A DNA stretch of 64,000 nucleotides from Tamarix chinensis. Lineage: Eukaryota; Streptophyta; Magnoliopsida; Caryophyllales; Tamaricaceae. The stretch spans positions 65,104,367 through 65,168,366 of the forward strand of contig CM060173.1 in assembly GCA_030549775.1 (NCBI GenBank), given 5' to 3'. The position numbers were made by a program, and so were the translations under genes. A model generated the notes under the pieces. That model had not been told where the DNA came from and ran no database searches. It was given only the letters and a program-made list of their open reading frames with translations. Below, in pieces: positions 49,136 through 60,770 of the stretch (positions are counted from its first letter, which is position 1; every line of letters starts with the position of its first letter).

Positions 49136-51007
49136 TGGGAAAAATGGATTAATTTGCAGAATAATGGTTTTCTCTTTGTAAAATTTAAATTGGGCTAAAA
49201 TAAATTATAAAAAATAAAATAGATGATGATAATATGATTTTATATGTGGAAAATTGTTCAAGGAGAAGGTAAAAACCACAAAACATTTAGTCTAATAAAA
49301 CTTCCACTATACTATAGTTGGATTACAAAAACGACATCTCTAGTAAAAATTAGAGAATCTCTCTCAAATGATCTCATCCACAAAGGATGGATTATGAGAA
49401 GTAATAATCTCCCTCACTTTTTATATGACTCTCTTTCTCATACTTTAAAAGATAATATCTTTCACTTCTATTGTGAATGTTCTTCACAACTTATAAATCA
49501 TCTCACCTTCTCTAAGTAAAGGTATTTATAGGTGAATATATGAACCACCCTTATGCAACCCTGGATTTTCCAACCTTTTGATCTCTCTTGAGATGTTGGC
49601 ATTCCGACCTCTTGTGATCTAACTTGCCATAATAGTAGCAAGTGATCCTTGACCATGATTTGGACTGCCCTCTTGACTTTTCACGACCTCTAGTTCTACC
49701 CCTTTTATGGGTTTCATTTCTCCCCTGGTCTCTATGACATTGGCCTCAAATTGTGTAGAGATTCCATGTTCCTTTCTCTTGGATTCTTTGATTATTAAAC
49801 TATCGAAGACAGTATCCATTGTGAGTTTACATTCTGGGGCTAAGTATCTAAGAGTGACGATAGAAGTATCCCAACTCTTAAGTAGGGAGCTAAGGAGCAA
49901 CAAGACTAGCAACTCATCATCAATCTACATCTCGATCTTTCCAAGGTGATTAACAATTCCGTTGAAGGTGTTTAAATATCCGATCACATTTTAGCCATCT
50001 TTACACTTCAACTTTACCAAGCATCTCACCAAATGGACCATGTTTTGAGGCATCTTCTTTTGAATCATGGACTTTAGGTTTGTCTATAATTCGTAGGCAT
50101 TGGTATAGACAGACACATGCTCGAATAAACTCCAATCAATAAATTTGCAGATCATAGCCACCACCTTTCTACTTAAAAATTTCTATTCCTGATCGGTCGT
50201 ACACATTAGCTACATCTCAATATTGATCGGCATGTCCTAATCTTTACAATATAAGTGATCCTCCATCAACAACTTCTAATAGAAATAATTTTCCGCTGTA
50301 AATTTTAACATGTCACCATTATGTCTAATGCTCGATTCCATCTTAAGTCACACAAGAATATGATGCCCAAAAAAATAACAAGCTTTGATATCAATGCTGA
50401 CAAAAAAGGATTAATTTACGGAATAATTTTTTTCTCTTTGTAAAATTTAAAATGAACTAAAATAAATTGTAAAAAAATAAAGTAAATGAGTACACTAAGA
50501 TTTTCTACATGAAAAACCCATCAAGGCGAAGGTAAAAACTACGGGACCTTTAGTCCGGTAAAACTTTCACTATAATAAATTGGGATTACAAAAATGGTAT
50601 TTCTAGTAAACACTAGATGATCTCACACAAATGACCTCTCCCACAAAGGATGAATTATGATAAGTAATAATCTTCCTCAATTTTAATGTAGCTCTCTTTT
50701 TTACACTTTAAAATAGGGTTTCTCTTATTTGTGTTGTAAATAGTTTTCACAACTTATAAATCATCTTAACTTCTCCAAACAAAGGTATTTATAAATGAAT
50801 ATATTAACTACTCTTATGTAACTCTAAACTTCTTTATTAAAAGTTTCAACTCTAATTAATATGTAAAACTCCTGGAAAGGTAACCAAATGGTCAAATATG
50901 ATTACTTCTTCTATGAAAATAGCTCTATAGACAATTAAAGAATATACAACTTCTATTTATCAAATAAAAAAGACTAATGATATATTGAACACCACTTATT
51001 TCTAACA
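49136..51007 (-). mobile_element. Gag-only copia relic (TR-GAG-like) between the two MULEs
   Basis: Minus-strand order: 5' LTR 51007-50398 (TGTTAGAAAT...TTTTTTGTCA), PBS-like TTGATATCAAAGC (initiator-Met tRNA type), gag (50341-49551), then a partial 3' LTR (~49556-49136) that matches the last ~430 bp of the 5' LTR. Pol is absent. The 3' LTR lacks its first ~180 bp, so gag runs straight into it. No target duplication found. Confidence 0.8.
49551..50341 (-). pseudogene. Copia gag (UBN2-type with CCHC knuckle), degenerate
   Basis: From the ATG at 50341 the pieces match TNT1-type gag: ENYFY.KLLMED, FIDWSLFEHVSVYTNAYEL, VRCLVKLKCKDG, DDELLVLLLLSSLLKSWDT, PECKLTMDTVFDSLI, and a knuckle CHYYGKLDHKRSEC whose second Cys is replaced by Tyr. 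At least six in-frame stops. The stop at 49551 lies in the LTR-homologous part. Confidence 0.85.
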
Positions 51008-51389
51008 TTTCATTCTTTTCTATTTTTTAATAAATTTTTTCTTTCTTTTATTGTTATAGCTCTACCAAATAAGAGGAACCTCCAACACCTCACACCAAAA
51101 GTTTGTTTTGCTGCTCCCCCTCAACACCAGTCTAATCCACTAACTCTCGGTTGTCCACCAGTAATTCTTTCCATTTCTTTTTCTCCCCCACCCATGCAGT
51201 TTAATAAACGTAGCTATTATATGCAAAAAGGTTATTTACTATATAGAAAATAATATTTTTTCCTTATCCTACCTCTCCAGCCCTCCTCCCCTTTACCAAC
51301 ACTTCTATTTTTTCTAGTCTCTTTCTCTCCCATCTCCTTTCTCTCTTCTCTCTTCTATTCTGCAACATTCCAACCAACAACCCTCACCA
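51008..51389. other. Pyrimidine-rich spacer, boundary between MULE copies
   Basis: C/T-rich, with CAACACCTCACACC-like pieces reminiscent of the minisatellite at 40973. No coding signal. The MULE copy 1/copy 2 junction probably lies here but was not located. Confidence 0.4.
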
Positions 51390-51689
51390 CCTCCCTGATA
51401 AGGTAAGTAATTAAAAAAAATTCAGTTAACATTTTTTTTCTTCTATAAAAATATACTCACTTTAGGTTGTAAATTTATAAATTTAATTAAAATTATTTGT
51501 TTAAATTTTTTTACTTAATTGTAAATCTGTGAGTTTAAATTTTTATTTTTTTCAGCTGCACATGTAACTTATATTGTAGATCTAGATTATGAAAAAATAG
51601 ATTAAAATTATATTGTAAATCTTATGAAATTTTGTTTTTTTAATTCTCATGAATTTTTTTTATTATAGATATAATATGAAAAAAATGGG

Positions 51690-51940
51690 AGATATGGGGC
51701 TTCGGTAGTTTTTGCCCGTAGGGAGGCTTGAGCTTCGGAAATTTCTACCCTTGGTGGGGGAGCTTGGGCTTCGCCAATCTTTACCGGTGGGAGTGCTTTG
51801 GTTTCAGCAATCTTTACCGTTGTTGGATAGGAGGAATGGGGAAAAAGGAACGAGAGATTTGGCTAACACAGGGGAGGAAGGAACAACAATTTCTGCCCGA
51901 GGGGGCTTGGGCTTCGACAATTTCTACCGGTGGTATGCTT
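51690..51940. repeat. GCTTGGGCTTCGNCAATYTTTACCGGTGG minisatellite
   Basis: About five diverged units of 35-45 bp near the PMD-side end of MULE copy 2. The frames of 76-103 codons here just translate it (LRQSLPVG-like repeats). Confidence 0.75.
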
Positions 51941-52609
51941 GGGCTTTGTTCGGGGTAATAATCTTTAGTTTAGGGTTTGTTAATTATATTTATATTAATT
52001 ATATTTTTAATGGTGTTTATTAATTATAGTTTGTTAATTATAATTTTTAATTATAGTTAATTGAATTAAATTTATTGTATATATTTTTAGATTTATTATA
52101 CTCTATTAATTATGATCTAATATTTTAATTAAATATAGGTTTGGTAAATTCTCTATGTATTCTAGGGTTTTTGGTTATTTTTAGGATATGTAATTATATA
52201 TAATAATTATAGTTTATTAATTATATTTTTTAATTATGGTTATTTTGGTTAAATTTGTTCATTATGTTTTTAGATTTGTTAATACTCTGTTAATTACATT
52301 ATTGTATCATTTATATATGATTTTATATTTATTAGATTTATTTATATTTTCATTAAATATGTTAAATATTGTTATGTGATGGGGGTTATTGGTGAATGCT
52401 TTTAATTATATTGATAGGATAATAGATTAGATTAGTTTATTTTTTTTATTAAATTTGTTTATAATAGATTAAATATGTTTATATTTATATTAGATTTATT
52501 TAGTTTGCTAATTTTTATAGAATATATTTGGATAAATTTGGTTGGATTATTGAAAATATATATTGAGAGATTGGTTTTATAAGATACCATAATTAAGTAT
52601 AGTTCAATT

Positions 52610-52818
52610 GTTATATTATACTAAACTCCTATTAGTAACTAATAAAAATATTATTGATGTATTTAATTAATAAAGTAGAGTATTAGTTTAAGAGATTGTA
52701 TTTTAGTTATAAGTTATATTATACTAAACTCCTACTAGTAACTTATAAAAATATTGTTGATGTATTTAATTAATAAAGTAGAGGATTAGTTTAAGAGATT
52801 GTATTTTAGTTATGAAAT
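52610..52818. repeat. 103-bp tandem duplication
   Basis: GTTATATTATACTAAACTCC starts at 52610 and again at 52713 with few differences, both followed by TTAATTAATAAAGTAGAG and TTAAGAGATTGTATTTTAG. It lies in the AT-rich part upstream of the PMD gene. Confidence 0.9.
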
Positions 52819-53073
52819 TAGGTATACATATCTCTTTCGCTGTCATAATATAGGTTGATATTTAATAATTACATTACTATCACATATATATTTAAGTTTT
52901 ATTTATGTGATGACTTATTACCTTCAATTCATATACCTAATTTTAATTGACTTAGTTTTATTATTGAAATTCAGATAAATTGCAGACAAGAGAGAGTAGT
53001 AGATAGAACCGAGAGTCATCCTATTACTACTTTTTCATAACATAACAGAACTGCTATTAAGCAACATGCTCCA

Positions 53074-55289
53074 ATGTTTCGTCTGAGAAATTTCAGAAAG
53101 AGCATTGCTAGAGGATTATGAAGAGGTAAAAAAGCTGGTGAACAAGAACCGAAAGAAGTGTCGGAACAGCAAGAATATGCTGAAGTTCCTGAACAACTAA
53201 GGTCTAGTCATCAAGCTCCTAAATTTCTAACATTTGCAGATTGTGCAGGTCACCCATCATCTATAGTTGATGTTGGCATTTCAGGGTTCAGAGGTTTGGG
53301 GGTCGGAGGTTCTAGGTCTAGAGGTTTTTCATTATCTACAGAATATATAGATTTTCTTACCTTACTGATACAACCTACCATGGAAGTACCATCATCCATA
53401 GTTCACCCACCTATTATTAGTGGCTTTAGGTCATCATTAGATTTTCCAACATCATTACCCTATATTACTGATCAAGCATCGTTATCAACTTATGTGCGTA
53501 ATGATGATGATGATGATAATGGTGGTGGTGATGGTGGTGATGATGATGAGGAGGAGGACAATGATGATAGAGATGATGATGATGATGATAGGGATGCTAA
53601 TGATTCTAGTGAAAATAAATAAAGTATACAACTAAAGAATGAATGGTACTTGCTTAGGCCATGCCCCGGAGGTCCAATAATCCTTGATCTAATTCCAAGC
53701 ATTAGTAGTCACGCAGTTGTAGATATATAGTTAGAAAATGCAAGTTTATCATATTCATTATTTCTTAATTCTTATTTTATATATAACCAATCATAAATAT
53801 TCATTACATTTGTTTCTTTTATTTTATAGGATCGTGATTGTCGCAAGATCCACACGAGGTAGGAGGTTTTTGAAAGTTTTCTTAGAAGCATCAATAAAAG
53901 GATGTTCGCTCTAATATGACAAACAAGATTATCACACCTTCTATCCTTCACATTTGAGCATGAAAACATGCCACTTATTTTAGTATTTATTGAGATATGG
54001 CAACCAGACACCAATTGTTTTCATATGCCATGAGGTGAGATGACAATCACCCTTTTAGATGTACATCATATATTAGGGCTACGAGTTTATGGTCATCCAT
54101 TACATTTGGAGATGACAGCGGACACATGTGGGCAATTGATTAGTGCAGTGAGTGCCTTGTTTGGGATGGAGGAAATTTAAGTGAATGAAGTTGCTCAAAA
54201 GGGCGGGCTTCGATTTAAATGGCTACAAGAAGTATGTAAATCATACTGGTTAGGGGATGAGGAAAAAACAATCGCGTATATATTATGATTGATTAGCCTA
54301 TCATTGTTTGTTGATAAGTCTGTTGATAAAGTTAATCCATACTATATCATTTTTCTTCAAGATCTTAGCCGAATTGAAGGTTATGCATGGGGTGCAACCG
54401 CACTTACTTTTCTATATCGACAACTTGGTATGGCTTTTAGAGCTGACGCTACTCAAATGTCAGGATATGTTACTCTATGACAGGTGATTTTATAATTAAT
54501 ATATATATACACATATATTACATACTCTACATTAGTTATGATTCTAACAATCGAATATTATAACAGACATAGATATATAAATACTTTTTGAGGTTTGGAA
54601 TGGAACGATCTAAGTATGATCCAAACCATCCTCTTAGTATGAGATGGTTTTTTGGACAGAAATTTGACAATAAATAGATGCTCAAGTACTTTTAAGCAAA
54701 GATTAATCTTATGCCTCCATCAAAGGTATGCTCAAAACATTATATTGTTACTATATTATGTTAGTGATATCCGTATTTAATTTAATTTTTTTATGAAAGG
54801 TCATTTGGGATCCGTATGGAGTAGCTAATCCATATAGAGATTGTCGTATGACATTCTATCACGGTTGTTTATATTGTTTGGAGAAATTTGAACCGTATAT
54901 GCCAAATAGAGTGACACGGCAATTTTAATATGCACAAGTGATCCCTAAGGAGCCTATTAAGCCCACCAAGAACACATATAGAGGTCATTCCCTCAAAGTA
55001 CAAAGTTTACTACACACACATACTTAGTCAATGGTTTTTGAGGCATGAACACATATTAGACTCAGATATTTTTGGACCACCGACTAAATATCCATGGGAT
55101 GTGGCTCATGACTATATGGATTGGTAAGTTCTAAAAACTCATAAGTATGTATTGCCAACGACAAAAGAATTTTTAGTAGAGCATCTGAATCATGATCATC
55201 AAATTCCAGCCGAAAAATGTTTGAACAAAGCACGTAAAACTATCTGTCGATTGTATTGGAGGGGAGAGCCAGCTCAAAATTATCAATAG
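53074..55289 (+). pseudogene. Plant mobile domain (PMD/MAIN-like) gene of MULE copy 2
   Basis: Starts at MFRLRNFRKSIARG (53074). A 155-residue stretch ends in an Asp-rich run coded by (GAT)n (53495-53620), then LLRPCPGGPIILDLIPS. After an intron ending at 53829 come the PMD core GEMTITLLDVHHILGLRV, LISAVSALFGM, LRFKWLQEV, DLSRIEGYAWGATALTFLYR, then exons with WFFGQKFDNK, VIWDPYGVANPYRDCR, EPYMPNRVTRQF and a tail ending ICRLYWRGEPAQNYQ before TAG. Only a few stops interrupt it (for example after IARGL and MEEI), so it is younger or less decayed than copy 1. DNA-related function in the family is inferred, not shown. Confidence 0.85.
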
Positions 55290-55861
55290 CTAGTTACATG
55301 TATTGAAACCTTTATACATGATTTAAGAGTTAATCTACTTGGGCTTGGGCATTTGCAATGACCTTGATGTATTACCGTATTATTATGTACTCCGATTAAA
55401 ATATGTTTGTTACAACTAATGTCAGGTGTCATTTTTATTTTACCATATGTCTTTAAAATAGTATTATTCAATCCACATTAAATAGAAAAATACTTAAGTT
55501 GAATAACGTACAAATATATCCGATTAATATAGGTTAGATACTTATGTTATTATAGAAAGATACCAAGAAAATAAACACAAAGCTCTTGTGCGCCATCATG
55601 TACCAATGCGCACCATTGTTGGAATCTTGAAGAATATAGGATATTCCATGTTAAAACGCTGCTATCATGATATCTATTTCAATTTGCATGTACAAGTGGG
55701 AGTGGAATTTTTTTTAAAAGATATACATATCAAACACAAAAATATTATATTAGCCAATCATATAAGATTGAAATGAAAAAATTTTTATAAAACTTAGTGC
55801 TCACTAATATGTAATGACTCATGTCTTACAAGAAACATATAGTAACTTCATTTTCAGAACC

Positions 55862-58279
55862 TTAAATTCCGTGTTGCACCATTAAAGGTAGGAATGAATT
55901 GCATGCATTCAATGAGTAATATGCGAACAACACACAGTAACGGGTTACAATGACATGACCAATATCAGACATTTCCATCCAATGTGCCATCAGAGTTGCC
56001 CCTTCCCATTAGGCAATAGTATTAAGAATTTGATCAACGTTGTAATATACGGACACATTCTTGTATAATTATCGTCTCGCCAATATCTCGTGATATAAAT
56101 CAGTACGAATCTGAACCCGTTGTTCTACATCTCCTAGTATAATAGAAGTCAATGCTCTGAAACCACAATTCTCATCTCCTAACACATTATACCAGCTACT
56201 AATATAAGGAACTATATGTCGATTCATCTGAGTTACGTACAAAAATTGTAATTGGCCTAATGACATAAATGCCGATTATTGTCCTCGACCTCGACCATGA
56301 CCCCAACATTGTGTTGATCTCAAACAACTATAAAATTATTGTTCTGTATAGTTTCAACTAGATTATTTCCTTATGGTGGAGTTTCTTACCCCTATGCTAT
56401 CATACTGGTGGCTCGTAAAAATGTGTTCTCTAGGGAACTACAATATTAAATATCTCTCTAGCCAACTGATTCTATATTGTTGGTAGATGGCTCATAACAT
56501 ATTTTATGGAAATATGGAGTAAATGAGATACAACCTCTAATGGTTATTGGGGTGTTGGTAGATTAATTGACCCATCTATGTCGAGTTTCTTCCTAAACAT
56601 ATAAATAGCCAACATGGGGATTGACATATAGTTATGAATATATGTATTAATCTCATGTGTACATGGTATCCCATGTGTATGACGCATGTAACATCCACAT
56701 AAATCATCATCGATACCTATATAATCAAATCTCTAACACTCTTTGTTAACCGAATCCATTGCATATAAAGCAACATGACTACTCAAATTGGCATAAAGGA
56801 CACTTGTAGCAAAATGAGGAGTATTGAATCAAGACCTCTCTAGCGATGCTTCTATCTCATTATGTTGCAATTCCAAGAATGTGTGCATTTATTTGTGCAT
56901 TGTATTGAAGCTACCTCATGATGTCTCTGGAAATCTATTCAAAGATCCATGAGCACATTCAACCCTGTTGATAAAGAAAATCACTATATGACTTTATTAC
57001 CATAAAAGAAGTAAAAGCAACTATACTAAGAGATAAAATATACATCATACCTATTTGTTGTAATCTGATTAATATGAAACACGTCACCAAAGAATGCAGC
57101 AATGATTTTATGTTTATATGGTTGTAGTCAATTTGTCTTTAGATACGAAATTAGGCTCGACATATTTCTGTAAGCTTCCTCCAATGATAATACTCGTTCA
57201 TCGCATGTTTGTTCATCCGTGGCATCTATCACATTTTTTCATTGTGACATAAAATCATGTGTGAACGATGAACGGCCAGATACTTTCTTACACCTTTCCT
57301 CCACATTCTTATTAACATGAAATCTACATAATAAATATTTTGAAGTAGGAAAAATATATTCTACAGCTGAAATAAGAGCAAATTCTCTATCAGTAATAAT
57401 GGTGGTTGGAAGCATACATGGATCCATTAAGATCTTCAATCTCTCAAGTACCCAAACATAATTTTCATCCTTCTCAGATGACATGTATGCACTTTTAACA
57501 TTGAAATTCAATTATATTGGTGTTAGTCTAATAATTTCAAATAAGGGCACTCCATATCTATTCGTCTTATATGTGTAATCTATTTGCAAAAGAAAAAGAA
57601 ATGCACGTAAAATATTAACAGATATGGGATGTGCAAATAGATGTTCACTTATTACATTTGATTATGGCTCACTTTGATGTCACTAAAAATAACGATTCTC
57701 AACCAACATACTCATAACATGATATAACATTGTTTGACCGTCCAATTTTTCGGACCTAAGCTTATGTCGAGCATTATAAATATGTCTTCTCATACTTACA
57801 TTTCCTTCAAATTATTTTTGAAGTGGTATGATTTATCATAATTTTATGTTGGCTATGATAAGTTCATGAACAGATTAAACTTCATTTTCTGTCAACTTAC
57901 CAAGGACAATATCCCCTTGGTCATAATTTGCCAATTCATTATTGTATGTCATGTTCCTAACTATCACTTGCCATTGACCATTATTATTTTCAATGCCAAT
58001 AATAAAAAAAGGACAATCATTCTTTTTAGAACATGTATTACGTGCATCTTCGGTATCTATAGGTCTAGTATGGACATACGTTCCACTTCCTTTACATCTT
58101 ATCGAGACTCTACTTGCCCCTATACCATTTTCTTTTCTAGAACATTTGATAATCAAAATCATCTTATGAGTTCTACCTATTTTTTTAACCCATATCACAA
58201 GTTCTTCTCGATTAGAAAATATTTAATCTGTTATAAAAAATATCCGATACTTTTGAGTAGTAAAATATGTATTCTCCAT
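55862..58279 (-). pseudogene. MULE transposase with C-terminal OTU protease domain, copy 2
   Basis: From the ATG at 58279: FAR1-type zinc-finger region (FSNREELVIWVKKIG, RVSIRCKGSGTY, KNDCPFFIIGIE), then RRHIYNARHKLRS, DDE domain with DYTYKTNRYGVPLFEI (first Asp) and IITDREFALISAVEYIFP (second Asp), CRFHVNKNVEERCKK, SWIM finger CGCY...GIPCTHEI intact, and an OTU domain: NVLGDENCGFRALTSII with the catalytic GD-NC motif, then MEMSDIGHVIVTRYC and CNSFLPL. Scattered stops (for example near 57690 and 57530) make it a pseudogene in this copy. OTU and transposase read in one orientation without a visible gene boundary, suggesting one polyprotein. Confidence 0.88.
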
Positions 58280-58429
58280 ATCCTGAAAAAAAAGAGTTTG
58301 TTATAATAATATAATTAAAAAAGTATTAATTTCATTAAACCAAGTTCGTCACCACAATTTACAATGCTAAAAAAATAAATTTTACTTCTTCGTCTAAGTT
58401 GTAATTAATATTGGGAGAATTCATTTATA

Positions 58430-58734
58430 TATTTGGGGCAATAAATGCAGCAACTCATACTGCTTATGTAGATAAGCTGCATGCAAAAATAAGGGTGGAA
58501 GGGGTGTTTTCGGATTGGGGTCTTTAGGCTAGAAAAAAAGGTAGATGGGGGAGGATTTAGGGCAAGGGAATGGTGTAGGAGTGAAGAGGGGGTGTAGGTG
58601 GCAGATGGTGATGGATTGTTGGTGGCCAAGAGTGGCGGAGGCGGCAAAGATGGCTGACGAGGTGGACCAGGCTGAGAAGGAAGGAAAAGAGAGGGGAAAT
58701 GGAGGGGTGACGGGGCTCGTTTCGACCAAACAAG
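58430..58734 (-). mobile_element. LTR family unit E, part left of unit D
   Basis: Minus-strand sequence (CACTCCTACACC..TTTTTCTAGCC(T)AAAGACC) matches the C/T-rich end block of unit B near 30820-30990. It is interrupted by unit D with an exact CAAGG duplication, and fades into MULE copy 2 sequence below ~58430. Confidence 0.7.
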
Positions 58735-58993
58735 GTGAAATACTCCAAAACCCTAATTTAGGAATTATGGCCAAATAATGATTTATTAAGGAAAATTTAG
58801 AAAATAAATTACTTTATTAAATAAAGAGTAAATTAATTGAGAAAAATAAGAGAAAGTAATAAATAAATTATTTAGAGAATTTTGGACATTTTACCAATTA
58901 AAATGAAAGTGGAGGAAAATTAAGCAAAATAACCAAAATAATCTAAAAAGGGAATTAAAATTATTATTTGAATAATTTTTAAATATTCAAGAA

Positions 58994-59032
<39 letters not shown>

Positions 59033-59711
59033 GTATAATAACCCAAAAACATTCTAAATAAATTGTGCAAAAATCCAAAACCCTAAAGAAATATTTTTCT
59101 CCCTTTTTTCTTTTTCCTTTTTCTTTCCCTTCCTTTTTTCTTCTTTTCTTCTTCCGCTGGAATTGGGCCTCGCCCGGCCCAATCCCTTCCTTCCTTCTCC
59201 TTCCCCCCACGGCCCAGCGTCGTCTGCTGGCCAACCCGCTGCTGCAACACGGCGTTTTAACCCCCGAAGCCGTCGAAACGCAGCGCCGCGTTAAGTGCCA
59301 TATTGACCGTTGCCAGCCTTCGACGCAACACTGAGTTTTCCTCCCATAACCCCCAATACGCCGCGTTTGACTTACGGATCTTATAACCGTTGCCAAACCG
59401 GCCGGTTTCCCCCTGTTTTCTTTTCCTCCTAGACCACCGGTCCAGGGGTCGTCTTCTTCCCCCCTCCCGCGCAGGCCTGCAACCTGCCGCCTACCGTCCG
59501 AGCGTCCTCCCCCTGCCATTTCCGTCCCTTTCTTCCCCAATTCGACCCAGCACTCCCTCACGCGTCCTGCTGCCCCTTCCTTTTTCCAGAAAATGGCCAA
59601 ACGTACCCTGCAAATCGCAGGCACGTGACGCTGCCACCACCGGCCGGCCACCTGCCGCGCCTGCCCCGCGTGCCACCTCCCTTCCCTTCATCGTTTTCCT
59701 CCCCCATGGCC

Positions 59712-59719
59712 TATAAATA
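59712..59719 (+). promoter_or_regulatory. TATA box of LTR unit D
   Basis: GGCCTATAAATACCCCCTCC, 0.98 kb into the unit, preceded by GC-rich sequence, matching sites in A and C. Confidence 0.65.
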
Positions 59720-60389
59720 CCCCCTCCCGAACGGCCACAACAAGTCCCTCCCTCTGGACCTTGCTGAAACCCTGCCTCGCTGCCGCCAGAACAGACGTCG
59801 TTTCTGCCGCCTCCAGCCACTGCCGAGACCACCGCTACCCACCAAACTTCTCCTTGCGCCACCCCCACGCAATCAAACAACCACCGCTGCCCTTCCTACC
59901 CCGCACGAGCCACCACAATCGTGCGAAGGTACCTACCCAAAAAAACGCCGCTGCCGCCTTACATCACCCTCTGCCGCCACCTCCGCCGTAATCAACCCCC
60001 GTCCTACCTCCCAAAGTAACCAGAAGGTCCTCCCCTACCTGCCCATACCGTCATTACTCCCTGCCTCCTTCTCCACCAATCTCCACCATCTCCCACCACC
60101 CTCCTCCACCTTCGGCCGCCGCGCCAACCACCGCGCGCCGCCGTCCCTCTCTCGCCACCACCCTCATTCCACTCCCCTCTCCCTGCTGTCTCCTCCCCCA
60201 CATCAAACTCCCCCTTTTCTCCTCCCATCTAACCACCACCTCCATCTTTTCCTCTCTTTTCCTCCTCCATCGCCGCCGTCGTCGCCGCCACACGCCGCCG
60301 CCGGACCATCACCGACCCTAGGTGGTCTTCCACTCATCCCAAGCCTTAAACTTTATTTCCATATAGTTATTATTAAGTTAACAAATATT

Positions 60390-60770
60390 AATACCATTAT
60401 GCTTATTATTATTATTATTATTATTATTACTCTTATTATTATTATTATCATTTCTAATATTGTGACTTCTGATATTAAAGTTATCATTTTTACCATACTA
60501 ACATCCCTTGGAACCCTAACTCCTATTATACTCAACTTTAGTTTTATTTTTATAAGTGTTAATATTAACAACCCTACTATTATTATTATTATTATTATCT
60601 CTATTATCTTACTGAGGTTATTATTATTAATACTTAACTATACTGGGTTATTGTTATTGTTATTATTATTGATAGGGTTATTATGGTTATTGTTACTATT
60701 ATTATCATCATTATTAGTATTATCACTATTATCATTATTATTGTTATTACTATTCTACTTAACACCCTTA
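60390..60770. repeat. ATT/TTA-rich block of unit D
   Basis: Degenerate ATT trinucleotides with short perfect runs, equivalent to 24540-25680 in unit A. Confidence 0.9.

Larger units (their letters stand above)
51390..58420 (-). mobile_element. MULE copy 2, inverted relative to copy 1
   Basis: Same organisation as copy 1 turned around: PMD gene on + (53074-55289), transposase-OTU on - (55862-58279), convergent. Protein-level identity with copy 1 is high in parts (CRFHVNKNVEERCKK versus CRFHVNENVEEMCKK), with substitutions throughout, so these look like separate insertions rather than one recent inverted duplication. Termini not proven. Confidence 0.65.
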
